13,300 bases of DNA. It comes from an uncultured Bacillus sp. Its GTDB lineage: Bacteria > Bacillota > Bacilli > Bacillales > DSM-1321. The notes under the pieces were generated by a model that saw only the letters and a program-made list of their open reading frames with translations, had not been told where the DNA came from and did not search any database. The stretch lies in NCBI GenBank assembly GCA_934215995.1, contig CAKQBC010000034.1:1-13300 (forward strand), read 5' to 3'. Each line of letters begins with the position of its first letter. The stretch's first letter is position 1. The position numbers and the translations under genes are program-made. Below, piece after piece: positions 5,090-12,819 of the stretch.

Positions 5090-6592
5090 TTATAAGCCTG
5101 CATTATTTTCCCCGGAACGGTCTCTCATTCCAATCAGCTTTCTTCGGATTAATTTGTTGGAAGCATTCTTCGGAAGCTCTTTTACAATATGCATTTCTTT
5201 CGGCCTTTTATATCTGGCAAGGTTTTTGATGCAATGTTCCTGCAGTTCTTCAACCGTGCAAGAAAGATGTTTAAGAACGACAAACGCAATCGGGACCATT
5301 CCCCATTTTTCATCAGGCAGGCCGGTGACACCGGCTTCCAAAACAGCTGGATGCCGGCAGATGGCCGCTTCCAGTTCAGCTGGATATATATTTTCCCCGC
5401 CGGAAATAATCAGGTCGGAACGCCGGTCAACCACATACAGGAAACCATCAGCATCGAGGCGGCCCATATCGCCGGTCCTGAACCAGCCTCCTTCCAGGAA
5501 CGATTGCACGTTGGCCTCTTCATTTCCAGCGTAACCTCTTGTTACATTGGGTCCCTTCACAACTATTTCCCCAACTTCATTTACGTTTGCTTCGTTTTGT
5601 CCATTCATGATTTTCAACTGGCAGGGAAATAGTGCTTTGCCTGCGGAACCAAGCTTCGATAAGCTGTATTCAGGAGATAACGTGGCTATTTGGGAAGAAG
5701 TTTCTGTCATTCCATATGTCTGATAAACAGGGATCCCTTTATTCTTGCAGGACTCTAATATGCTCAAAGGAGCCGGCCCGCCTCCAAGCAGCATGCATCG
5801 GAATGCTGGCGGATATGTTCCGCCCTTCAGATCGATCATCAGCCGGTTCAACATCGCTGTTACGACCGAAGCAATGGTTACATTCTGTTCCCTGATGGAC
5901 CGGTTCACTTGCCGTTCATCAAAGCGGCTATGCAATACAACCTTCATTCCATAAATGACGCTGCGCATGAGGATGGATAACCCGCTGATATGAAATAGCG
6001 GTACTGTGCACAGCCATACATCCTTTTCATGCAGGCCAAGATTCAGCATGGAGCCTGCTGCGCTCCACCAATGGTTCCCGTATGTTTGGATGACAGCCTT
6101 AGGGCGTCCTGTCGTCCCAGAAGTATACATATAAGAAGCTGTCTCATTCAAATCAATCTCACGTACTACAAGCTGGCCTTCCTCGATGTCGATTGCGGCA
6201 GCTTCCATATCCTGAATGCAGTAAACTTTCTCTCGCTCATACTCCTCAAGCAATGAAAGATGTTCCCGGTCCGCAATGACAATATTCACACCGGAATCTT
6301 TCAGCTGCCACAGCAATTCATTAGGGGCTAGCCTGATGTTGAAAAGCACCATTTCAGCACCGATCAACATACTGGCATGAATGGTTAAGACCATTTCTAA
6401 AGTATTTCCTTGCAGTACGCCGATCTTGTCCCCTTTCCGTATGCCCTTTTCATAGAAACCCCTGGCATACCCAAGAGAATGTTCGTAAAGCTCCTTGAAT
6501 GTATAAGAATGATTGTCAAAATTGATCGCTATACGCTCAGGAGTAAGCTCGGCCCGCTTCATTAGCCAATTCGGCAATGATGTCCCTTCCAC
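5090..6592 (-). CDS. menE: MenE, o-succinylbenzoate-CoA ligase
   Basis: MenE activates o-succinylbenzoate with ATP and CoA to OSB-CoA in menaquinone synthesis. The 500-residue protein belongs to the acyl-adenylate family. It has the P-loop YTSGTTGRPK (156-165), YGMTET (293-298), TGD near 375, the hinge RSDLIISGGENIYP (391-404) and the C-terminal catalytic Lys in NASNK (about 480). I choose GTG 6592: GAGAGGTG lies 8 bases before it and the N-terminus EGTSLPNWLMKRA then matches the length of B. subtilis MenE. GTG 6610 has its ribosome site too close, and TTG 6577 (GGAAGGG upstream) is an alternative. It is separated from menB by 87 bases holding a strong hairpin, unlike the overlapping genes upstream. 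menC does not follow. Confidence 0.94.
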   Translation of the reverse strand: MEGTSLPNWLMKRAELTPERIAINFDNHSYTFKELYEHSLGYARGFYEKGIRKGDKIGVLQGNTLEMVLTIHASMLIGAEMVLFNIRLAPNELLWQLKDSGVNIVIADREHLSLLEEYEREKVYCIQDMEAAAIDIEEGQLVVREIDLNETASYMYTSGTTGRPKAVIQTYGNHWWSAAGSMLNLGLHEKDVWLCTVPLFHISGLSILMRSVIYGMKVVLHSRFDERQVNRSIREQNVTIASVVTAMLNRLMIDLKGGTYPPAFRCMLLGGGPAPLSILESCKNKGIPVYQTYGMTETSSQIATLSPEYSLSKLGSAGKALFPCQLKIMNGQNEANVNEVGEIVVKGPNVTRGYAGNEEANVQSFLEGGWFRTGDMGRLDADGFLYVVDRRSDLIISGGENIYPAELEAAICRHPAVLEAGVTGLPDEKWGMVPIAFVVLKHLSCTVEELQEHCIKNLARYKRPKEMHIVKELPKNASNKLIRRKLIGMRDRSGENNAGL

Positions 6593-6625
6593 TCTGCATT
6601 CACCTCTCACACCTCTAAATATAGA

Positions 6626-6660
6626 AAGAGCTTGGCAAAGGATGCCTTTGCCAAGCTCTT
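6626..6660 (-). terminator. 16-bp perfect hairpin between menB and menE
   Basis: AAGAGCTTGGCAAAGG (6626-6641) pairs perfectly with 6645-6660 around a 3-base loop. On the minus strand it is followed by TTTCTATATTT. It looks like an intrinsic terminator or attenuator inside the men operon. It could equally be an RNA stabiliser that protects the upstream menFDHB message. Confidence 0.7.
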
Positions 6661-6679
6661 GACTGTCCGAAATTGCCCA

Positions 6680-7498
6680 TTAAGGGAATCTAGGGAATTG
6701 TCCGAAGTCTGGTTTACGTTTTTCTTTAAAGGCATCGCGGCCTTCTTTTGCTTCATCTGTTGTGTAATACATCAATGTGGCATCACCGGCGAATTGCTGT
6801 AGACCGGCCAATCCGTCTGTATCCGCGTTGAATGCGGCTTTTAGGAAGCGTAGGGCAGTCGGGCTTTTCTCGAGCATTTCTTCACACCACTTGACTGTCT
6901 CTTCCTCGAGCTGTTCCAATGGGACAACTGTATTGACCAATCCCATGTCCAAAGCTTCCTGTGCATTGTACTGACGGCATAGGTACCAGATTTCCCTTGC
7001 TTTTTTATGTCCGACGATACGTGCCAGGTAGCCTGAACCGTAACCGGCGTCGAAGCTGCCGACTTTAGGGCCTGTTTGCCCGAATACAGCATTATCAGCT
7101 GCAATCGTCAGGTCGCATACGATATGAAGCACATGGCCTCCTCCGATTGCGTAACCTGAAACCATTGCTACAACCGGCTTCGGTATAACACGGATCAGAC
7201 GCTGCAAATCAAGGACATTCAAACGCGGAATTTGGTCATCCCCTACATAACCGCCATGGCCCCGGACTTTTTGGTCTCCGCCTGAACAGAATGCCTTGTC
7301 CCCTTTGCCTGCAAGAATAATGACGCCGATGCTTGCATCGTCTCTGGCGAATGCAAATGCATCAATCAGTTCCATAACCGTCTTCGGACGGAATGCATTA
7401 TGTACTTCCGGACGGTTGATTGAGATCTTTGCAATTCCATTGTATGTTTCATAAACAATATCTTCATAAGTGCGTTCTTGTTTCCACTCAATAGCCAT
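6680..7498 (-). CDS. menB: MenB, 1,4-dihydroxy-2-naphthoyl-CoA synthase
   Basis: MenB closes the second ring of the naphthoquinone by an intramolecular Claisen-type condensation of OSB-CoA. The 272-residue protein is nearly identical in pattern to B. subtilis MenB. It has the crotonase-fold oxyanion stretches [10 protein letters not shown] (71-80) and [11 protein letters not shown] (115-125), QTG at 141-143, and [12 protein letters not shown] (147-158). The Gly in QTG is the mark of the bicarbonate-dependent type I enzymes, as I recall. The start is ATG 7498 with AAGGGAG 7 bases upstream; nine extra in-frame codons to 7525 are not supported. The start overlaps the menH stop by 11 bases, so translation is probably coupled. 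The reaction occurs in the cytoplasm. Confidence 0.97.
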   Translation of the reverse strand: MAIEWKQERTYEDIVYETYNGIAKISINRPEVHNAFRPKTVMELIDAFAFARDDASIGVIILAGKGDKAFCSGGDQKVRGHGGYVGDDQIPRLNVLDLQRLIRVIPKPVVAMVSGYAIGGGHVLHIVCDLTIAADNAVFGQTGPKVGSFDAGYGSGYLARIVGHKKAREIWYLCRQYNAQEALDMGLVNTVVPLEQLEEETVKWCEEMLEKSPTALRFLKAAFNADTDGLAGLQQFAGDATLMYYTTDEAKEGRDAFKEKRKPDFGQFPRFP

Positions 7499-8318
7499 TT
7501 CTTTTCTCCCTTCTTTTTTCAACAAATTCCCTTATTATTTTACCAAACAATTCATAATCTTCCACATGAATTGCATGGCCAGTTTTTTTTGCGGCAATCC
7601 ACTCGCTTTTTGGAAGCCGCGTCTCCATCTCTTCGGCGATCCTGCAGAACTTATCATCATATTCACCTGTAACAAGCAAGACCGGCATTTCCAATTCTTG
7701 AAGCCTGTCCCAATAAGAAGGCTGTGCCCCGGTCCCCATTCCCTTCAGGCTGTTTGCCAGCCCGATTTCACTGTTCAGGAGCCGCTGCTTCCGGATCATC
7801 ATCCTTTTTTCACGGGGCAATTGCTTTTGGGAGTGGAATAGCGGGATATCCTCCCAATAGTCCACAAATGGGAGAATTCCTTCTGCCAGTATCCTTTTGG
7901 CCAACGCATGGTCCTGTTTGATCCGTGCTTGCTGCTCTTCCACTGTCTGCAGACCGGGAGAGGAGCTTTCAAGCACCAAGGATGACACAAGCTCCGGATA
8001 AGCAAGTGCAAAGCTGAGTGCAAGCCGGCCGCCCATTGAATAACCGATAATATTCACTTTTTCGACATGCAAGAATTCCAGTATGGATTTCAGGTCCTTG
8101 CCGGCCTCTTCAATTCCATACCTGGATGGTTCAGGGGGACATGCCGTTTTGCCATGCCCCAGCAAATCAGGGATAATGCACATGCAGCGCTCAGCTAAAA
8201 GGTCTGTGTATTTGCCCCATGTCGCATGGCTGCCGGTGAATCCATGAAGCAACAATATCGGCTCCCCTTCTCCTTTGACCTCAACGTAATAAGGCAAGCC
8301 ATCGCAATCAATGAACAT
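7488..8318 (-). CDS. menH: MenH, SHCHC synthase (YtxM-like alpha/beta hydrolase)
   Basis: MenH eliminates pyruvate from SEPHCHC, the MenD product, to give SHCHC. The 276-residue alpha/beta-hydrolase has the oxyanion motif [13 protein letters not shown] (23-34), nucleophile S94 in GYSMGG, the acid D221 or D222 in GEYDD, and H248 in [26 protein letters not shown] (186-203) is typical of Bacillus MenH/YtxM. I start at ATG 8318, with GTGAG a few bases upstream, giving an 11-base overlap with the menD end. GTG 8327, three codons earlier, is possible but has a poorly placed ribosome site. It overlaps menB by 11 bases at the other end. Confidence 0.93.
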   Translation of the reverse strand: MFIDCDGLPYYVEVKGEGEPILLLHGFTGSHATWGKYTDLLAERCMCIIPDLLGHGKTACPPEPSRYGIEEAGKDLKSILEFLHVEKVNIIGYSMGGRLALSFALAYPELVSSLVLESSSPGLQTVEEQQARIKQDHALAKRILAEGILPFVDYWEDIPLFHSQKQLPREKRMMIRKQRLLNSEIGLANSLKGMGTGAQPSYWDRLQELEMPVLLVTGEYDDKFCRIAEEMETRLPKSEWIAAKKTGHAIHVEDYELFGKIIREFVEKRREKRNGY

Positions 8319-10065
8319 ATTGCTCACTTACCAACAGCCGGCCAAGCTCCTTGGTGGCTTTTTCGGCCAACTTCCTGTGAAGTTCCACATTACTTTGTCT
8401 CTCCGTCATCACTTCAATGACTTTCAAGCCGGTTTCCTGCAGGGATTCTTCGCATGCATGCCGGAATTGCTGCCAGTCCCTAACTCTGCTGAACCGCCCG
8501 CCATACATTTCAATGACATGGGAAAAGTCGAGGCCATGAGGTGTCCCGAACAGTTCCTCGAAAAATTCTTTTTCGCTTGATTGAGGCAGAAAGGAAAAGA
8601 TGCCCCCGCCATCGTTGTTCACAATGATGATCGTCATGTCCCTTTTCAGCATCCTTGCAGCAAGCAATCCATTCATATCATGGAAGAAACTGAGGTCGCC
8701 AATGACCAGGACAGTCGGCTCTCCGGCGGCAGATACACCCAGGGCTGTCGAAACAACCCCATCAATGCCGTTTGCTCCGCGATTCGAGTAAATCTTGATT
8801 GATTTATCCATGCAGTGGAAAAATGTATCACAGTCCCTGATCGGCATACTATTTCCCACAAATAGATTAGTTCCTGCAGGCAAAAGCTCCTGAAGCTCCG
8901 AGAAAATTCTGCCTTCGTTCATCGAGTCATCCTCTTTTATGGAAAGAAGCGCCTTTTTCGTAGTTTCATTAACGGCCAGCCACTTGTCCATCCAGCCAGG
9001 GTCCTTCTCCTTGCCACTCATCCTATCAGCAAGCTGCTCACAGAACAGCGACTCGTCACTATAGACCATCTGTGTAGCCATTCCAGTCGGTTCGCGCCAG
9101 CCTGCCCCGCCATCGACAACGATTTGTTGTACGCCTTTATGCTTCTTTATGAAAAGCGTCAAAGGCTTGGATACAGGCATCGATCCAAATCGGATAATAA
9201 CTTCCGGACACAGTTCCTCCTGAATCTTTTCCAATCTTAAGAACATATCATACGTTTCGACCACTCCGTCTTCCGAACAGGAGCGCAATTGGGAAAGCGG
9301 ATCGGCCAGAATCGGATACTGTAAAGCGGCAGACAATGCAAATACAGATTCCCTGAAGGAACGGTTGTGCATTTCCCCGCAGACAATGATACCCTTTTTC
9401 GCATTTGTGACTACATTCACTAAATCATCCATAACCGAATCAGAGGCTATCATTTTGCCATCATCGAACCTGAAGCTCCCTTGCTGCCCGCTTCTTCCTC
9501 TGTCAAAGAAATCCCTGTCCATAATAGGCACCAGCGGTTCCTGAATCGGCGCATTCAAATGGACCGGCCCGGAAGGACTCTGTAAAGCGGTTACAAAAGC
9601 CCTCTTTGAAATATTCCGTATATATTGTATGGATGTGTCCCTGCCGTCAGGCAGCGCCAAATCGCATGACCATTTAACATATTTGCCGTATAGCTGCGTT
9701 TGATCGATGGCTTGCGGCGCACCTACCTCCCTCAATTCATGAGGGCGGTCAGAGGTAATGACGATAAGCGGCACCCTTGAATAGTGGGCTTCTACGACAG
9801 CCGGCAAGTAATTGGCTGCTGCCGTGCCCGAAGTGCACACCAATGCCACCGGTTTCCGTGTTGCTTTTGCAAGCCCGAGCGCATAAAAAGCTGCAGATCT
9901 TTCATCAATGTTCATATGCACAGCCATATCCGGATGTTTCGACATCAGCATGGACAACGGCGTCGACCTTGATCCAGGACTGATGACGGCATGCCGTACA
10001 TCGACTCTCGCCAGTTCGTCTACGAAAGCCGCAATATAAGCTGTCAAAGACTCAATATGATTCAT
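8308..10065 (-). CDS. menD: MenD, SEPHCHC synthase (thiamine diphosphate enzyme)
   Basis: MenD decarboxylates 2-oxoglutarate on thiamine diphosphate and adds the succinyl carbanion to isochorismate, forming SEPHCHC. This is the committed step to menaquinone. The 585-residue protein has SPGSRSTPLS (29-38), with S32 and R33 that bind isochorismate, and catalytic E55 in DERSAAFYALG. R107 and Q118 are also conserved, numbered as in E. coli MenD. The C-terminal domain holds the cofactor and metal motif GDLSFFHDMNGL followed by NNDGGGIF. ATG 10065 has an excellent AGGAGGT site 7 bases upstream and overlaps the menF end by 14 bases. Confidence 0.97.
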   Translation of the reverse strand: MNHIESLTAYIAAFVDELARVDVRHAVISPGSRSTPLSMLMSKHPDMAVHMNIDERSAAFYALGLAKATRKPVALVCTSGTAAANYLPAVVEAHYSRVPLIVITSDRPHELREVGAPQAIDQTQLYGKYVKWSCDLALPDGRDTSIQYIRNISKRAFVTALQSPSGPVHLNAPIQEPLVPIMDRDFFDRGRSGQQGSFRFDDGKMIASDSVMDDLVNVVTNAKKGIIVCGEMHNRSFRESVFALSAALQYPILADPLSQLRSCSEDGVVETYDMFLRLEKIQEELCPEVIIRFGSMPVSKPLTLFIKKHKGVQQIVVDGGAGWREPTGMATQMVYSDESLFCEQLADRMSGKEKDPGWMDKWLAVNETTKKALLSIKEDDSMNEGRIFSELQELLPAGTNLFVGNSMPIRDCDTFFHCMDKSIKIYSNRGANGIDGVVSTALGVSAAGEPTVLVIGDLSFFHDMNGLLAARMLKRDMTIIIVNNDGGGIFSFLPQSSEKEFFEELFGTPHGLDFSHVIEMYGGRFSRVRDWQQFRHACEESLQETGLKVIEVMTERQSNVELHRKLAEKATKELGRLLVSEQYVH

Positions 10066-11470
10066 TGCCTGTACCTCCTAAAGCCTGCAGCATTGGCTTG
10101 AACTTGATCCATGTTTCTTCATATTCTTCTTCAGGGTTTGAATCCTCCACTATGCCGCAGCCGGCGAATAATGAAGCTTCGTTGCCTTGGATAAGCGCTG
10201 AACGTATGCCAACAGCGAACTCCCCGTTGCCGTCTGCATCCGTCCATCCGATTGGGGCGGCATAAAAGCCCCTGTCCATGTTTTCATTTTCAAGGATCCA
10301 TTCCAATGCTTCCTCTCGAGGCAACCCCCCCAGTGCTGGCGTTGGGTGCAATTTCTCCACCAGATGGAAAATTGAAGTTGCTTCCTCCATTTCCCCGGTT
10401 ACAGGAGTATACAAATGCTGAATATGCCTCGTCTTCATAAGCGCAGGCTTTGAAGGCAGGCTTACTGAACTGCAGACGGATTCGACCGCTTCTTTGATCA
10501 TCCCGACCACATACTGATGCTCAATCAAATTTTTTGGGTCATGCAACAGGGCATTGCCCAATTTTTCATCTTCTTCAGCTGTCTTGCCTCTGGCAATCGA
10601 GCCGGCTAAGCATGTGGATAATACCTTGTTCTTTTCCTTTTTGACCAATCTTTCTGGTGTCGCACCGACAAAGGCATTGCTGCCGGATTCTATTGAAAAG
10701 ACATAACTCGCCGGCTGCTCTTTCAGTAAGCGTTCCAATATCGGTTCCGGCAGGATTGCATCCTCAAATTGAAGCCTTAGCTCACGAGCCAGTACGATTT
10801 TATCAATATGGGATCCCTTAATCGTATTCACTGCACGCTGAACTGTTTCTTTCCATTGTTCCGGCTCTTTTTCCTTTACCCCTTTTACCGGTTGATTCTG
10901 TTTCATCTCCAGTGCTGCTGCCGAGTCCGACAATAACTGTTCCCCTTCATTCACTATCTCCAGTAAATCGGAAAGGTTCTCTCCTGGCGTACATATAAGG
11001 TTGACTGTGATATATGTGTCCCTGCCGTCGTATGTGAGCATGTATTTGGGAAGGTAAAACATATGGTCTCCAAAATGGTCCCATAGCAGCGACTGGCTAT
11101 TGTCCGAATCAAACGAAAAACCTCCAAACAGGATCGGGCCTGTTGCAGGTACATCGACATTATTATGGATGATGCTGTTCGCAAGGAGTGCATTCCACTC
11201 TTTTTCTATATGATTGTATCTTTGCGGGCCGGGCTGCACCTGTAATTTCTCCATCTTGCCGATACCTGCGATCGTCAGGTTTTCGGCGGATGAATGCCAA
11301 TACAGCCGTTCACCAAGATACTTTTTTAGTCCTGAATGATAAAAAGCGAGGGGGCTGCTGTCCTTAACCTTCTTTATACTGCTGACTAATACTGCAGTGC
11401 CGGTTAAGCCAGCCTTCTTAATCGCATGCTGTAAATTTTCAAGAAGTCCCGTATCAGTTCCGATAGCCAT
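10052..11470 (-). CDS. menF: MenF, isochorismate synthase
   Basis: MenF isomerises chorismate to isochorismate, drawing shikimate-pathway carbon into menaquinone. The 472-residue protein (B. subtilis MenF is about 471) has a variable N-terminal half and a C-terminal chorismate-binding domain. The domain starts at IDKIVLARE (222-230), where K224 is the likely general base. GATPERL (269-275) follows with the acid E273, then LIEHQYVVGMIKE (315-327), HLYTPV, LHPTPALGG and GFYAAPIGW. The start at ATG 11470 has AGGGGG 6 bases upstream; codons back to 11509 lack a ribosome site. It is the first gene of the menFDHB(E) unit, behind a TTGACA promoter, and divergent from menA. Confidence 0.96.
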   Translation of the reverse strand: MAIGTDTGLLENLQHAIKKAGLTGTAVLVSSIKKVKDSSPLAFYHSGLKKYLGERLYWHSSAENLTIAGIGKMEKLQVQPGPQRYNHIEKEWNALLANSIIHNNVDVPATGPILFGGFSFDSDNSQSLLWDHFGDHMFYLPKYMLTYDGRDTYITVNLICTPGENLSDLLEIVNEGEQLLSDSAAALEMKQNQPVKGVKEKEPEQWKETVQRAVNTIKGSHIDKIVLARELRLQFEDAILPEPILERLLKEQPASYVFSIESGSNAFVGATPERLVKKEKNKVLSTCLAGSIARGKTAEEDEKLGNALLHDPKNLIEHQYVVGMIKEAVESVCSSVSLPSKPALMKTRHIQHLYTPVTGEMEEATSIFHLVEKLHPTPALGGLPREEALEWILENENMDRGFYAAPIGWTDADGNGEFAVGIRSALIQGNEASLFAGCGIVEDSNPEEEYEETWIKFKPMLQALGGTGNESY

Positions 11471-11518
11471 ATCTATCCCCCTATTATTCATAACATTAAA
11501 ACATTTCAAACCTATTTA

Positions 11519-11548
11519 AAGATACACCTGTTCTGAAAGCTGTGTCAA
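11519..11548 (-). promoter_or_regulatory. SigA-type promoter of the men operon (menF)
   Basis: On the minus strand a perfect TTGACA (11548-11543) is followed after 18 bases by TATCTT (11524-11519). Transcription would begin near 11512, giving a leader of about 42 bases before the menF ATG. Confidence 0.7.
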
Positions 11549-11582
11549 TTATTCCGTAAGTAAATATACATTATTAGGAAAT

Positions 11583-11602
11583 TTCGGTTGGAACCAAGCG
11601 AA
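11583..11602. promoter_or_regulatory. 20-bp dyad between the menF and menA promoters
   Basis: TTCGGTTGGAACCAAGCGAA is self-complementary except for one base pair (arms TTCGGTTGG and CCAAGCGAA around AA). It lies about 35 bases upstream of both divergent -35 boxes, near the centre of the control region. It fits a shared operator, but I know of no assigned regulator for it. Confidence 0.4.
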
Positions 11603-11637
11603 TCACTGCTAACCCGGTCACACTCAATATAATTTCA

Positions 11638-11666
11638 TTGACACAAACAGACAGTTTTTCTAAACT
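11638..11666 (+). promoter_or_regulatory. SigA-type promoter of menA
   Basis: A perfect TTGACA at 11638-11643 is followed after exactly 17 bases by TAAACT at 11661-11666. The start would be near 11673, leaving a leader of roughly 95 bases before the menA ATG. I see no strong structure in that leader. Confidence 0.65.
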
Positions 11667-11766
11667 TAATTTGTTAAGCAATGTTCACATTTAGGTGAAT
11701 TTTCATGCTTATCTTTCATTATACCAGAAGAACATCATAAATTTCACAAGGGAGAGACATAATTTC

Positions 11767-12702
11767 ATGCAAACCGAACTTAATAGTATGCCTGCAAAGG
11801 CCCCATCAGGCAGGAAGAGCTGGAAAGTCTGGTGGCAGCTGACCCGCCCCCATACTCTGACAGCTGCTTTTGTGCCTGTACTGATCGGCACTGCGCTGGC
11901 GCTATTGAATTATGAGATAAACTATCTATTATTTGGTGCCATGCTGCTGGCCTGCCTCGTTATTCAGGCGGCAACCAATATGTTCAATGAGTATTATGAT
12001 TTTAAAAGAGGCCTGGATAATGAACATTCTGTGGGAATAGGAGGAGCAATTGTCCGCCACGGAGTCGCACCCCGGAAAGTTATGGCCATTGCCCTATCGT
12101 TGTATGGCTTTGCTTTGCTTCTCGGCATCTATATTTGTGCATCTTCTTCCTGGTGGCTCGCTGCAGTCGGACTCGTAAGCATGCTCGTAGGGTATTTATA
12201 TACGGGCGGGCCTTATCCGATATCACGCACACCGTTTGGCGAAATTGTTGCCGGGTTCTTCATGGGCATGCTGATTATTTTGATTTCATTCTTTATCCAA
12301 ACCGGGGAAGTCACATCGACCGCTATCTTTGTTTCAGTACCGATCGCCATCCTTGTCGGAGCCATCCTTTTATCCAACAGTATCCGGGATATTGACGAAG
12401 ACACCGAGAATGGCAGAAAAACATTGGCTATTTTGGTTGGCAAGAAAAATGCGATCATCTTATTGGCCCTTATGTTTATTGTTTCCTATCTATGGATTAT
12501 CGCACTGGTTTTTACAACTTCATTATCCCCTTGGCTGCTGCTCATCCTTTTGAGCATTCCAAAGCCTGTTAAAGCGGTAAAAGGATTCATAGGAAAACAG
12601 CTGCCGATTGAAATGGTCCCTGCCATGAAGGCGACAGCTCAAACGAATACCCTGTTCGGCTTCCTGTTGGCATTAGGGATATTCATAAGCAACTTCAGCT
12701 AA
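11767..12702 (+). CDS. menA: MenA, 1,4-dihydroxy-2-naphthoate polyprenyltransferase
   Basis: MenA attaches the polyprenyl chain to 1,4-dihydroxy-2-naphthoate, making membrane-bound demethylmenaquinone. The 311-residue integral membrane protein is a UbiA-family prenyltransferase, the same length as B. subtilis MenA. It has about eight or nine hydrophobic segments and two Asp-rich motifs that bind Mg-prenyl diphosphate: NMFNEYYDFKRGLD (79-92) and NSIRDIDEDTENGRKT (about 208-223). The start is ATG 11767 behind AAGGGAGAG (11748-11756); the frame back to 11695 has no ribosome site and dilutes the typical N-terminus. It is divergent from menF, with its own promoter and a terminator after the stop. 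In B. subtilis menA lies elsewhere on the chromosome, so this grouping differs. Confidence 0.95.
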   Translation: MQTELNSMPAKAPSGRKSWKVWWQLTRPHTLTAAFVPVLIGTALALLNYEINYLLFGAMLLACLVIQAATNMFNEYYDFKRGLDNEHSVGIGGAIVRHGVAPRKVMAIALSLYGFALLLGIYICASSSWWLAAVGLVSMLVGYLYTGGPYPISRTPFGEIVAGFFMGMLIILISFFIQTGEVTSTAIFVSVPIAILVGAILLSNSIRDIDEDTENGRKTLAILVGKKNAIILLALMFIVSYLWIIALVFTTSLSPWLLLILLSIPKPVKAVKGFIGKQLPIEMVPAMKATAQTNTLFGFLLALGIFISNFS

Positions 12703-12709
12703 AGGAACG

Positions 12710-12741
12710 AAACTGATTGTTTAACAGCAATCAGTTTTTTT
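12710..12741 (+). terminator. Intrinsic terminator of menA
   Basis: AAACTGATTG (12710-12719) pairs perfectly with CAATCAGTTT (12728-12737) around an 8-base loop, running into seven T at 12735-12741. It begins 8 bases after the menA stop and separates menA from the yteA-like gene. Confidence 0.9.
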
Positions 12742-12750
12742 GTTTTCTCT

Positions 12751-12779
12751 TTTTCAAATAGGGAATAAAGGAGTATACA
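12751..12779 (+). promoter_or_regulatory. Weak promoter candidate for the yteA-like gene
   Basis: TTTTCA (12751-12756) and TATACA (12774-12779) are spaced by 17 bases, each matching the SigA consensus at 4 of 6. Because yteA-type genes are linked to sporulation, a SigE/SigK-type promoter is also possible, but I see no convincing match. Confidence 0.3.
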
Positions 12780-12819
12780 AAAAAGAAAAGAATGAATGAT
12801 AATCTGGAGGTGCCAACAT

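Noticed and set aside
5076..5954. Several open frames on the plus strand opposite menE
   Set aside because: They are antisense shadows of a clear MenE coding sequence, with no motifs or ribosome sites.
8226..8861. Open frames opposite or out of phase with menD and menH
   Set aside because: They are shadows; low-complexity translations rich in Cys, His, Pro and Ser with no family resemblance.
11673..11766. Possible riboswitch in the long menA leader
   Set aside because: About 95 bases of A/T-rich sequence with no recognisable aptamer core or terminator/antiterminator pair.
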